From an uncultured Paracoccaceae bacterium (lineage in GTDB: Bacteria; Pseudomonadota; Alphaproteobacteria; Rhodobacterales; Rhodobacteraceae), in the NCBI GenBank assembly GCA_937927675.1, contig CALBSG010000048.1, positions 1 to 11,158 of the forward strand: DNA of 11,158 nucleotides, in the 5' to 3' direction. Positions 1 to 6,705 of this stretch are shown piece after piece. The notes beneath the pieces are model-generated. The model had not been told where the DNA came from. It worked only from the letters and a program-made list of their open reading frames with translations, and made no database searches. Both the position numbers and the translations under genes were made by a program. Each line of letters starts with the position of its first letter. Position 1 is the first letter of the stretch.

Positions 1-1783
1 CGGTTTCGGCCGGGCCGACGTTGCGGCGGAAGGCCTCGAACAACTCGCGGCCGATGCCGTGTCCGTTGGCGGACAGGTCAGGGCGCGCGGGGGTGCGGGT
101 CGAAAGGTCGGCCTTGACGGTCAGCGTGCCTGCCACCGCGTCGAGCCGGATCACATCGCCATCTTGCAGCAAGGCCAGCGGGCCGCCGCAGGCCGCCTCG
201 GGCGAGACATGGATGGCGGCCGGGACTTTTCCGCTTGCGCCGGACATCCGGCCATCGGTCACCAGCGCCATTTTCAGCCCGCGATCTTGCAGGACTGTCA
301 TCACCGGGGTCAGCGAATGCAGTTCTGGCATGCCGTTGGCCTGCGGCCCTTGGAAACGCAGCACAACCACGGTGTCGGAGGTGAACTCCCCCGCCTTGAA
401 GGCGGTTTTCACGGCCTCTTGTTCGTGGAAGATGCGGGCCGGGGCCTCGATCACATGGCGTTCGGGGGCGACGGCGGAGACTTTGATAACCCCGCGGCCA
501 AGATTCCCCGTCAACTGCCGCAGGCCGCCGGTCGGCTGGAACGGATCTGAGGCCGGGCGCAGGATCTTGTCGTTCAGGCTTGTGGTCGGGCCATCGACCC
601 AAGCGAGCCGCCCGTCTTCCAGTTTCGGTTCTTGCCGGTAGTTGCCAAGCCCGTCGCCAGCCACGGTCTTGGCATCTTCGTGCAAAAGCCCCGCATCCAG
701 AAGTTGGCCAATCAGGAACTGCATGCCACCTGCGGCGTGGAAGTGGTTCACATCGGCCAGACCATTTGGATAAACCTTGGCCATCAGGGGGACGGCGGCC
801 GAGAGATCGTCGAAATCTTCAAGGTCCAAGATGACCCCCGCCGCCCGCGCCATGGCGGGCAGGTGCAGCACAAGATTGGTCGAGCCGCCCGTTGCCATCA
901 GTCCGACGATGCCGTTGACAAAGGCGCGTTCGTCCAAAATCTCGCCCGCCGGGCGGTAGTCATTGCCAAGCGCGGTAATCTCGGCCGCGCGGCGCAGCGC
1001 CTGCACGGTCAGCGCCTCGCGCAGGGGGGTGCCGGGGTTGATGAACGAGGCGCCGGGCAGGTGCAGGCCCATCACTTCCATCAGCATCTGGTTGGTATTG
1101 GCGGTGCCATAGAAGGTGCAGGTGCCGGGGCCGTGGTAACTGGCCATTTCCGACGCCATCAATTCGGCCCGGCCGACTTTGCCTTCGGCGTAGAGATTGC
1201 GCACGCGCGCCTTTTCATCATTGGGGATGCCCGATGTCATCGGGCCTGCCGGCACGAACACCGCCGGGATATGGCCAAAGGTGGCCGCCGCCATCACAAG
1301 GCCGGGCACGATCTTGTCGCAGACGCCAAGATAAAGGCTGGCATCAAAGGTGTTATGGCTGAGCGCCACGCCCGCCGCCAAGGCGATGACATCGCGGGAA
1401 AACAGCGACAGTTCCATCCCCGGTTGGCCCTGCGTGACGCCATCGCACATGGCAGGAACGCCGCCCGCAACCTGCACGGTTGCCCCGATCTCGGCGGCAT
1501 GGGCGCGCATCAGGCTTGGATAGGTCTCATAGGGCTGATGGGCAGACAGCATGTCATTATAGGCGGTGACGATGCCAATGTTCGGCATCCGCCCCGCGGC
1601 CAGTGCCGATTTTTGCGCGCTCATGGCGGCATAGGCATGGGCCTGATTGCCGCAGGCCAGATGCCCACGTGCAGGCCCAGCCTGCCCTGCCGCAGCGATG
1701 CGCGCCAGATAGGCGCTGCGCGTGGCCGCGGAACGGGCACGGATGCGGTCGGTGACGCGCGCGATGGTCGGATGCAGCGGCAT
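1..1783 (-). CDS. edd: Phosphogluconate dehydratase (6-phosphogluconate dehydratase), 3' end cut by window edge
   Basis: Catalyses dehydration of 6-phosphogluconate to 2-keto-3-deoxy-6-phosphogluconate, the first committed step of the Entner-Doudoroff pathway, in the cytoplasm with a [4Fe-4S] cluster. The frame is open for 594 codons from the ATG at 1783 to the left edge. The E. coli enzyme is about 603 aa, so only the last few residues should be missing. Both IlvD/Edd family signatures are present: CDKIVPG at residues 155-161 and VTDGRMSGAS around D510. C155 and C222 (in GTCTFYGTANTNQ) are the likely cluster ligands. Start: a GAGGGA ribosome binding site lies a few bases before the ATG. The gene is divergent from the lipoprotein gene. 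In Rhodobacterales eda usually follows edd, so it is probably just outside the window. The sequence is closer to Edd than to dihydroxyacid dehydratase IlvD in its N-terminal part (RARSAATRSAYLARI) and length. Confidence 0.96.
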   Translation of the reverse strand, partial: MPLHPTIARVTDRIRARSAATRSAYLARIAAAGQAGPARGHLACGNQAHAYAAMSAQKSALAAGRMPNIGIVTAYNDMLSAHQPYETYPSLMRAHAAEIGATVQVAGGVPAMCDGVTQGQPGMELSLFSRDVIALAAGVALSHNTFDASLYLGVCDKIVPGLVMAAATFGHIPAVFVPAGPMTSGIPNDEKARVRNLYAEGKVGRAELMASEMASYHGPGTCTFYGTANTNQMLMEVMGLHLPGASFINPGTPLREALTVQALRRAAEITALGNDYRPAGEILDERAFVNGIVGLMATGGSTNLVLHLPAMARAAGVILDLEDFDDLSAAVPLMAKVYPNGLADVNHFHAAGGMQFLIGQLLDAGLLHEDAKTVAGDGLGNYRQEPKLEDGRLAWVDGPTTSLNDKILRPASDPFQPTGGLRQLTGNLGRGVIKVSAVAPERHVIEAPARIFHEQEAVKTAFKAGEFTSDTVVVLRFQGPQANGMPELHSLTPVMTVLQDRGLKMALVTDGRMSGASGKVPAAIHVSPEAACGGPLALLQDGDVIRLDAVAGTLTVKADLSTRTPARPDLSANGHGIGRELFEAFRRNVGPAET

Positions 1784-1853
1784 GGTCCCTCATATAGCCG
1801 GGCGCGTCCCTTGGTCGCCGCTTGCAGCGGGTCTCGGAACGGGCGAATGACGC

Positions 1854-1882
1854 TTCATAGCACAATATGTTAGCGCTAACAA
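1854..1882 (-). promoter_or_regulatory. Predicted sigma-70-type promoter of edd
   Basis: Read on the minus strand, TTGTTA (1882-1877) and TATGAA (1859-1854) are separated by exactly 17 nt. Each matches its consensus at 4 of 6 positions. Transcription would begin near 1847, giving a leader of about 60 nt before the edd ATG. The -35 box overlaps the 14-bp palindrome at 1868-1881, as expected for a repressed promoter. Predicted from sequence only. Confidence 0.5.
1868..1881. promoter_or_regulatory. LacI-family-type operator upstream of edd
   Basis: TGTTAGCGCTAACA is a perfect 14-bp palindrome with the central CG typical of LacI/GalR-family operators (compare the CcpA cre consensus TGWNANCGNTNWCA, which it matches). 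It lies 85 bp upstream of the edd start and overlaps the predicted -35 box, so a bound repressor should block RNA polymerase. Known family behaviour suggests release by a sugar or sugar-phosphate ligand. The regulator is not encoded in this window. Confidence 0.65.
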
Positions 1883-2104
1883 GTCTTGCCGCACGCCGGG
1901 GGGCCACAAAGCCTTTTGCGACCATCGGGGGCCAAGAACAAGGCCAGTTGCGCGAATATCCAGCCAAAGCGCCGTGCCTGATTTTGGGGGCGGGGGCGAT
2001 CTGACTTCCCTGAAAATGCACCGGATCTGGCGCAAAGCAGCCATATTTACCGATCATAAACCAAACCAACGCGCCTGTTGGGGCGAAAAAGAAGGATGCG
2101 AAAG

Positions 2105-2803
2105 ATGATCTCGTTTCGTCAACTTATCCTTGGCTGTGCCGCGCTTGGCCTGTCGGCCTGTGTGTCGGCCAATGACCCGGCGACGCGGGGGGCGCCTTTG
2201 GCGGGCGAGCTTGTCGCTGGCCTTGGTGCGGCCAATTCGCAATCGGCGGGCAGTGAGGCGGATGCTGTCACCGCCTATCTGGTGGCGCAATATGATGTCG
2301 AGGCGATCCGCGTCACGGTGCCAACCCGTCTGAAAGTGTCCGAGGCCAATACCTTCAAGCCGCATGCCGATATCGTCTGGCGGGGCGAGGCGCTTGGGGA
2401 TCGCTATGCGCAAGTGGCGGCGATTTTCCGCGATGCCATGGCCACCGGCACCACTGCCATGCAAAAGGGCCGCAAGGTCGATCTGGAGGTTGAGGTGACG
2501 CGCTTTCACGCCCTGACCGAAAAGACCCGCTACACCTTTGGTGGCACGCATGAGATGCGCTTTATCCTGACCCTGCGCGATGCTGCCTCGGGGGCGGTGA
2601 TCGACGGCCCGCGTGAGGTGGTCGCCGATATCAAGGCCTCAGGTGGGTCGGCCGCGATTGAGGAAGAGCGCATGGGGCGCACCCAGCGCGTGGTGACGGT
2701 GGAACGTCTGGCCCAAGTGATCCGGCGCGAATTGTCGGCCCCGGCAAGCGAGGACCAGATCGTGTCGCGGTTGGCGACCCCGCCGATGGCGATGACCGAG
2801 TAA
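2105..2803 (+). CDS. DUF6778-type predicted lipoprotein
   Basis: Protein of 232 aa, recognised from memory as the DUF6778 family found in Rhodobacterales; function unknown. The N-terminus is a lipoprotein signal: a short hydrophobic stretch (LILGCAALGL) followed by lipobox LSAC with C19 as the lipidated cysteine, so the mature protein should be membrane-anchored in the periplasm. The conserved-looking core includes LKVSEANTFKPHADIVWRGE (about residues 78-97) and VEVTRFHALTEKTRYTFGG. Start: the ATG at 2105 sits 9 nt after GAAGG (2091-2095). The in-frame ATG at 2096 is too close to that site, and the TTG at 2078 has none. The gene ends 43 bp before the methyltransferase start on the same strand, so the two may be co-transcribed. 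Confidence 0.82.
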   Translation: MISFRQLILGCAALGLSACVSANDPATRGAPLAGELVAGLGAANSQSAGSEADAVTAYLVAQYDVEAIRVTVPTRLKVSEANTFKPHADIVWRGEALGDRYAQVAAIFRDAMATGTTAMQKGRKVDLEVEVTRFHALTEKTRYTFGGTHEMRFILTLRDAASGAVIDGPREVVADIKASGGSAAIEEERMGRTQRVVTVERLAQVIRRELSAPASEDQIVSRLATPPMAMTE

Positions 2804-2809
2804 GCGGCT

Positions 2810-2826
2810 TTTCCGATCTGCGGAAA
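2810..2826 (+). repeat. Short inverted repeat between lipoprotein and methyltransferase genes
   Basis: TTTCCG (2810-2815) and CGGAAA (2821-2826) form a 6-bp stem with a 5-nt loop. No T-tract follows, so it is not a usual terminator. It is the first of three successive stem-loops leading into the methyltransferase start. Confidence 0.35.
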
Positions 2827-2832
2827 CAGGCT

Positions 2833-2859
2833 AAGGGGAGGTCATGATGACCTCCTCTT
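2833..2859 (+). promoter_or_regulatory. Hairpin sequestering the ribosome binding site and start codon of the methyltransferase
   Basis: The left arm AAGGGGAGGTC (2833-2843) pairs with GACCTCCTCTT (2849-2859) as an 11-bp RNA stem with one G-U wobble (2836/2856). The 5-nt loop is AUGAU (2844-2848). The whole Shine-Dalgarno sequence lies in the stem and both candidate ATGs are in or beside the loop. A smaller stem TTCGT/ACGAA (2861-2873, loop TTG) follows. Such a structure should suppress initiation unless it is opened by a ribosome arriving from upstream, a protein, or temperature. The pairing is read directly; the regulatory role is inferred. Confidence 0.6.
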
Positions 2860-4073
2860 CTTCGTTTGACGAACCCGCCCTCCCGTCCCGTCCCGTTGTC
2901 CGGCTGAAACCCAAGGCCGAGGCGCGGGCGATCCGCCACGGTTTCCCGTGGGTCTATGCTGATGAACTGGTCACCGACCGGCGCACGCAAAATCTGGCCC
3001 CCGGCGCGCTGGCGGTGCTGGAAGATGGCGAGCGGCGGCCCTTGGGGCTGGTGACGGTGAACACCAAATCCAAGATCATTGCCCGGGTGCTGGACCGCGA
3101 TCCTGAAGCAGAGATCAATCAGGCTTGGTTTGCTGTCCGCCTGACCCGCGCCCTTGCGCTGCGCGAGCGTCTGTTTGACGCGCCTTTTTACCGGCTGATC
3201 CATGCCGAGGCGGATGGTTTGCCCGGTGTTGTCATTGACCGCTTTGGCGATGCTGCCGTCATCCAACCCAACGCCGCTTGGGCCGAGGCGCATTTTGAGG
3301 CGCTGGTGGCCGCGTTGATGCAGGTGACGGGCGTCACGCGCGTGGTCAAGAACGGCTCTGGCCGGTCGCGGGTGCTGGAGGGGCTGGCGGAAGAAACCGC
3401 GCTGGTCGCGGGGGCGATTGATGCCGCGATCCCGGTGCCGATGAATGGCGCCACCTATATGGCCGATCTGATGGGCGGCCAGAAAACCGGCCTCTTCTAT
3501 GACCAGCGGCCGAACCATGCCTTTGCCGCTCGTTTGGCCAAGGGCGCCCGCGTCTTGGATGTGTTTTCCCATGTTGGCGGCTTTGCCCTGGCGGCCCTTG
3601 CAGGCGGCGCAGCCTCGGCGCTGTCGGTCGATGCCTCGGCTGCCGCGCTGGCCTTGGCCGGGCAGGGGGCTGAGGCCTCTGGCTTTGGGGCAAAGTTTTC
3701 GACCCGTCAGGGCGATGCCTTTGAGGTCTTGGAGGCCTTGGGGGCGACAGGCGCGCAGTTTGATCTGGTGATCTGTGACCCGCCCGCCTTTGCCCCGGCC
3801 AAACCGGCACTGGAGGCGGGCTTGCGCGCCTATGAACGGGTGGCCCGGCTGGCAGCACCTTTGGTGGCACCGGGGGGCTATCTGGTTCTGTGTTCCTGTT
3901 CTCATGCGGCCGATCTTTCGGCCTTCCGCAATGCTTCGGCGCGCGGCATCGGGCGTGGCGGACGGCGCGGGCAGATCATCCACACCGGCTTTGCTGGCCC
4001 CGATCACCCGATCCTGCCGCAGCTGGCCGAAAGCGGCTATCTGAAATCGCTGGTGTTCCATCTGGATGGCTAA
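2847..4073 (+). CDS. RlmI-like class I SAM-dependent rRNA (cytosine) methyltransferase
   Basis: Cytoplasmic RNA methyltransferase of the COG1092 family, of which E. coli RlmI (m5C1962 of 23S rRNA, 396 aa) is the characterised member; 408 aa here. An N-terminal PUA-like RNA-binding domain spans about residues 15-95. The family motif GGQKTGLFYDQRPNH starts at residue 210. SAM motif I (VLDVFSHVGG) starts near 236, catalytic motif IV DPPAF near 311, and CSCSH at 349-353 supplies the candidate catalytic cysteines. The exact target base is not proven; I recall this Rhodobacterales group being named the RSP_2647 family. Start: the ATG at 2847 is 5 nt after GGAGG (2837-2841); the ATG at 2844 is possible but too close. 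The initiation region lies inside a strong hairpin. A PIN-domain gene begins 6 nt after the stop. Confidence 0.92.
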   Translation: MTSSSSFDEPALPSRPVVRLKPKAEARAIRHGFPWVYADELVTDRRTQNLAPGALAVLEDGERRPLGLVTVNTKSKIIARVLDRDPEAEINQAWFAVRLTRALALRERLFDAPFYRLIHAEADGLPGVVIDRFGDAAVIQPNAAWAEAHFEALVAALMQVTGVTRVVKNGSGRSRVLEGLAEETALVAGAIDAAIPVPMNGATYMADLMGGQKTGLFYDQRPNHAFAARLAKGARVLDVFSHVGGFALAALAGGAASALSVDASAAALALAGQGAEASGFGAKFSTRQGDAFEVLEALGATGAQFDLVICDPPAFAPAKPALEAGLRAYERVARLAAPLVAPGGYLVLCSCSHAADLSAFRNASARGIGRGGRRGQIIHTGFAGPDHPILPQLAESGYLKSLVFHLDG

Positions 4074-4079
4074 GCGGCA

Positions 4080-4628
4080 ATGAAAGCGGTTCTGGATGCC
4101 TGCGTGCTGTTTCCCACCGTCCTGCGGGAAATCCTGCTGGGGGTAGCGGCGCGCGGGCTATATCAGCCGATCTGGTCCGAGCGGATCTTGGGCGAATGGG
4201 TGCGCGCCACGGCCAAATTGGGCGACGTGGCCGCGATGGAGGCCGAGGCGCAGGCCACGCTGGCCCGCCTTGCCTTTCCGGCCGCCTTGCAGCGCGCGCA
4301 GCCGAATATCGAGGCGCGGCTGCACCTGCCTGATCCGAATGACATTCATGTGTTGGCCGTGGCCATTTCGGCCCATGCCGATGCGCTGATCACCTTCAAC
4401 GCGCAGGATTTTCCCCGCCCCGTTCTGGCGGATGAGGGGTTGGTTCGCCTCGATCCAGATCAACTCCTGTGCCAGTTGCATGCCCGCCACCCCGCCGAGG
4501 TGGCGCAGGTTGTTCGCACGGTTCACGCCACGGCAGAACGCATGTTGGGGCAGGACATTCCTTTGAAGGCCCTTATGAAGCGGGCGCAATTGCGCCGGCT
4601 TGGCAAGGCGATCGAGGCGGCGGGCTAA
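4080..4628 (+). CDS. PIN-domain protein, putative ribonuclease
   Basis: Protein of 182 aa. The N-terminal ~112 residues form a PIN domain, a metal-dependent RNase fold. It opens with LDACVLFP (D6), then E39 in SERILGEWV, the PDPNDIHVLAVA motif (D85, D88) and DALITFNAQDFP (D101, D110). These positions supply the usual acidic active-site set. The C-terminal ~70 residues are helical and charged, with no motif I recognise. It starts 6 nt after the methyltransferase stop and has no Shine-Dalgarno sequence, which suggests translational coupling. No antitoxin-like small gene is adjacent, so it does not look like a normal VapBC toxin. I recall the Rhodobacterales name RSP_2648 family PIN protein. Substrate unknown. 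The stop overlaps the convergent M48 stop. Confidence 0.88.
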   Translation: MKAVLDACVLFPTVLREILLGVAARGLYQPIWSERILGEWVRATAKLGDVAAMEAEAQATLARLAFPAALQRAQPNIEARLHLPDPNDIHVLAVAISAHADALITFNAQDFPRPVLADEGLVRLDPDQLLCQLHARHPAEVAQVVRTVHATAERMLGQDIPLKALMKRAQLRRLGKAIEAAG

Positions 4629-4652
4629 ACGCCCCAGCGCGCCTCCATCGCC
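4607..4652. repeat. Imperfect palindrome centred on the overlapping convergent stop codons
   Basis: GGCGATCGAGGCG (4607-4619) pairs with CGCCTCCATCGCC (4640-4652) at 12 of 13 positions. An inner GGGC/GCCC pair (4622-4625 with 4631-4634) leaves a TAAAC loop holding the stop codons of the PIN gene (TAA 4626-4628) and the M48 gene (TAG 4627-4625). There is no T-tract on either strand. It could act as a shared 3'-end structure for both mRNAs, or be a by-product of similar Ala-Ile-Glu-Ala codons at both ends. Confidence 0.5.
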
Positions 4653-5311
4653 TCAATTGCGGCGATGCGGTCTTCGGTATGGGGGTGGCTGCGCAGCCAG
4701 ACCGGAATTTCCGCCCCCCGGACCTTGGTCAGCGCGTCCAGCTTTTGAAACAGTGACTTTTGTGGCGCGGTGCCGATTCCGGCCTTGGTCAACAGCGCCG
4801 AGGCATAGGCGTCGGCCTCGAATTCGTCCCGGCGCGACAGCCGCGCCATCAGCGCGGTCGAGATCAGGTTGGCGATCCATATGCCGATAAAGGGCAAAAA
4901 CCGGTTGAGAAAGGCCGACAAGACCACAAAAACCGCGTTTTGCCCGGTGAAATCAATCATCCGCCGCCGCAGATGACCAAGCGCCACATGACCCAACTCA
5001 TGCGCGATCACGCTGGCCAATTCCTCGGCCGTCACCTCGCCCCGCGCGCGGGCCGCCAGAAACCCGCGAGTCAGGAAGATGCGGCCATCGGGTGCGGCAA
5101 GCCCGTTCACGGCATCAACCTCGAACACATGCACCCGGATCGCGGTCACATCCAGTGCCTGTGCCAAACGTGCGGCGAGGTCGGTGATCTCGGCGTCCAG
5201 CAACGGTTTGGAGTTGGAGTTCAACATGCGCTGGGTCTGCCAGACCGAAAAGCGCAGCATCAAAAGCGCATAGCCAATCGCAAGAAGAAAGGGGAGGAGT
5301 TTCAGCACCAT
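4625..5311 (-). CDS. M48-family membrane zinc metalloprotease
   Basis: Protein of 228 aa, shorter than HtpX (about 290 aa) and resembling single-domain M48 peptidases. A hydrophobic N-terminal segment (LLPFLLAIGYALLMLRF) should anchor it in the inner membrane. The zinc motif is HELGH at residues 104-108, with the third ligand E165 in EFEADAYA. A hydrophobic stretch between them (about residues 120-148) may be a second membrane segment. DGRIFLTRGF and SHPHTEDRI are further family landmarks. Start: the ATG at 5311 is chosen; a TTG at 5329 is in frame but lacks a ribosome binding site. It is the last gene of the minus-strand cluster, 25 nt after the VWA stop, and its own stop overlaps the convergent PIN gene. 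It probably degrades or processes membrane or periplasmic proteins; substrate unknown. Confidence 0.93.
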   Translation of the reverse strand: MVLKLLPFLLAIGYALLMLRFSVWQTQRMLNSNSKPLLDAEITDLAARLAQALDVTAIRVHVFEVDAVNGLAAPDGRIFLTRGFLAARARGEVTAEELASVIAHELGHVALGHLRRRMIDFTGQNAVFVVLSAFLNRFLPFIGIWIANLISTALMARLSRRDEFEADAYASALLTKAGIGTAPQKSLFQKLDALTKVRGAEIPVWLRSHPHTEDRIAAIEAMEARWGV

Positions 5312-5336
5312 GCCCCAGATATGGCGCAAACGCGGG

Positions 5337-6518
5337 TCAGCGCAATGTTTTGATGCCGCGGGCGATGCCTTCCAGCGTCATTGGCACCATGCGTCCGGCA
5401 AAAATTTCTGAAATCAGCCGGATAGATTGGGTGTACTGCCAATGCTGTTCCGGAACCGGGTTGATCCACAGATGGTTCGGCCATTGCGCGCAGGCGCGGT
5501 TCAACCAGACTTGGCCTGCCTCTGGGTTCCAATGTTCGTTGGCCCCACCGGGATGCAGGATTTCATAGGGGCTCATGCTGGCGTCGCCCACAAAAATGCA
5601 TTTGTAGTCAGAGCCATAGGTGCGCAACACCTCGGCGGTTGAGGTTTGCGCGTCCCAGCGCCGGGCATTGTCGCGCCAGACCCCTTCATAAAGGCAGTTG
5701 TGAAAGTAGAACGGCACGAGATGTTTGAATTCGGCCTTTGCTGCGGAAAACAGCTCCTCCATCACCTTCACATAAGGGTCCATCGACCCGCCGATGTCGA
5801 GAAACAACAGCACCTTCACCGCATTGCGGCGCTCGGGCCGGGTCTGCACATCCAGCCAACCATGTTCGGCCGTGGCGCGGATGGTGCCATCCAGATCGAA
5901 CTCCTCGGCAGCGCCATCGCGGGCCCATTTGCGCAAACGGCGCAGCGCAACCTTGATGTTGCGGGTGCCCAGCTCCACGCTGTCATCCAGATTGCGAAAT
6001 TCGCGTTTGTCCCAAACCTTGACCGCGCGCTGGTGGCGGCTTTGATCTTGACCGATCCGCACGCCTTCGGGGTTATAGCCATAGGCGCCAAAGGGGCTGG
6101 TGCCGGCGGTGCCGATCCATTTGTTGCCGCCTTGATGTCGGCCCTTTTGTTCCTCAAGGCGCGCCTTCAGCGTCTCCATCAGCTTGTCAAAGCCGCCCAA
6201 AGCCTCGATCTGGGCGCGTTCTTCCGGGCTGAGATGCTTTTCGGCCAGCTTGGCCAACCATTCGGCAGGCAGGTCGATGGCCTGCAAGACTTCTGTATCA
6301 GAAATCGCCTCTAAGCCGCTGAAAGATTTTGAAAAAGCGCGATCATAGCGGTCAAGGTGACGCTCGTCTTTTACCATGGACACGCGGCCCAGATAATAGA
6401 ACCCTTCGGGGTCATAGGTCACCAGACCGGCCTTTACCCCCTCAAGAAAGGCAAGGTATTCGCGCAGAGAGACCGGCACCCCTTCATCGCGCAAGGCAAG
6501 GAAGAAGGGCAGGAACAT
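5337..6518 (-). CDS. VWA-domain protein (CoxE-like), likely partner of MoxR ATPase
   Basis: Protein of 393 aa with no signal peptide. The N-terminal ~200 residues are helical and charged. The C-terminal half is a von Willebrand A domain with the metal-site motif DIGGS at 241-245, that is DxGxS instead of the classical DxSxS. Later landmarks are FYFHNCLYEGVW and IFVGDASMSPYEI. From memory this form is normal in the VWA family that accompanies MoxR ATPases of the P. aeruginosa PA2707 type. In known MoxR-VWA pairs (for example RavA-ViaA) the VWA protein acts as substrate adaptor for the AAA+ ring. The start lies 4 nt after the stop of the 59-aa gene and has no good ribosome binding site of its own, so coupling is likely. 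moxR itself lies about 2.3 kb upstream on the same strand. Confidence 0.92.
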   Translation of the reverse strand: MFLPFFLALRDEGVPVSLREYLAFLEGVKAGLVTYDPEGFYYLGRVSMVKDERHLDRYDRAFSKSFSGLEAISDTEVLQAIDLPAEWLAKLAEKHLSPEERAQIEALGGFDKLMETLKARLEEQKGRHQGGNKWIGTAGTSPFGAYGYNPEGVRIGQDQSRHQRAVKVWDKREFRNLDDSVELGTRNIKVALRRLRKWARDGAAEEFDLDGTIRATAEHGWLDVQTRPERRNAVKVLLFLDIGGSMDPYVKVMEELFSAAKAEFKHLVPFYFHNCLYEGVWRDNARRWDAQTSTAEVLRTYGSDYKCIFVGDASMSPYEILHPGGANEHWNPEAGQVWLNRACAQWPNHLWINPVPEQHWQYTQSIRLISEIFAGRMVPMTLEGIARGIKTLR

Positions 6519-6522
6519 GCGC

Positions 6523-6702
6523 TTAGTGGCCCGACCGGTCGAGGATGATCGTCACGAACATCGCCACGATCATCAACGGAATGGCATGGGCCGCCGCATA
6601 TTGCAGCATGTCCAGCGCCTTGCCGCCGCGCCGCTTGGCCCGCCATGCGCCGATTGCCGCCCCCAAAACCAATGCCGCCAGCACAAAGACAGGAATGAAC
6701 AC
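6523..6702 (-). CDS. Small two-helix membrane protein, 59 aa
   Basis: A GTG-started frame of 59 codons fills the gap between the DUF2927 and VWA genes. It has AAGGGG (6715-6710) 7 nt upstream and ends 4 nt before the VWA ATG. It encodes a hydrophobic segment (residues 2-20, FIPVFVLAALVLGAAIGAW), a basic loop (RAKRRGGK), a short stretch LDMLQYAAAH and a second hydrophobic segment (about 40-54, AIPLMIVAMFVTIIL). By the positive-inside rule both ends should face the periplasm. No family is recognised. The position, ribosome binding site and coherent two-helix pattern argue that it is real. It may tether or regulate the VWA or M48 protein at the membrane (inference). Confidence 0.72.
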   Translation of the reverse strand: MFIPVFVLAALVLGAAIGAWRAKRRGGKALDMLQYAAAHAIPLMIVAMFVTIILDRSGH

Positions 6703-6705
6703 GAT

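Larger units (their letters stand above)
1784..2104. other. Divergent intergenic region, edd / DUF6778 lipoprotein
   Basis: About 320 bp between two divergent starts. On the edd side it holds a likely promoter and operator (listed separately) and a leader of roughly 60 nt. On the lipoprotein side I could not find a convincing -35/-10 pair; the only clear signal is GAAGG at 2091-2095. No ORF here looks protein-coding. The stretch around 1981-1999 is G-rich. Confidence 0.6.

Noticed and set aside
632..1873. Long plus-strand open frame (413 codons) opposite edd
   Set aside because: It mirrors edd in a GC-rich genome; it is His/Gly/Arg-rich with no recognisable domain, whereas edd on the other strand carries both family signatures.
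2631..4061. Minus-strand open frame (476 codons) opposite the methyltransferase
   Set aside because: Longer than the real gene but of low-complexity Arg/Gln/Pro composition without motifs; typical antisense shadow in high-GC DNA.
4583..4596. Perfect 14-bp palindrome GGCGCAATTGCGCC
   Set aside because: Lies inside PIN coding sequence; about one perfect 14-bp palindrome is expected by chance in 11 kb, and no operator family fits.
4080..4628. VapBC-type toxin-antitoxin system
   Set aside because: The PIN protein is longer than typical VapC and there is no small antitoxin gene next to it; its neighbour is an RNA methyltransferase.
5312..5329. TTG start for the M48 protease at 5329
   Set aside because: No ribosome binding site upstream; the ATG at 5311 gives a clean hydrophobic N-terminus, though the TTG cannot be excluded.
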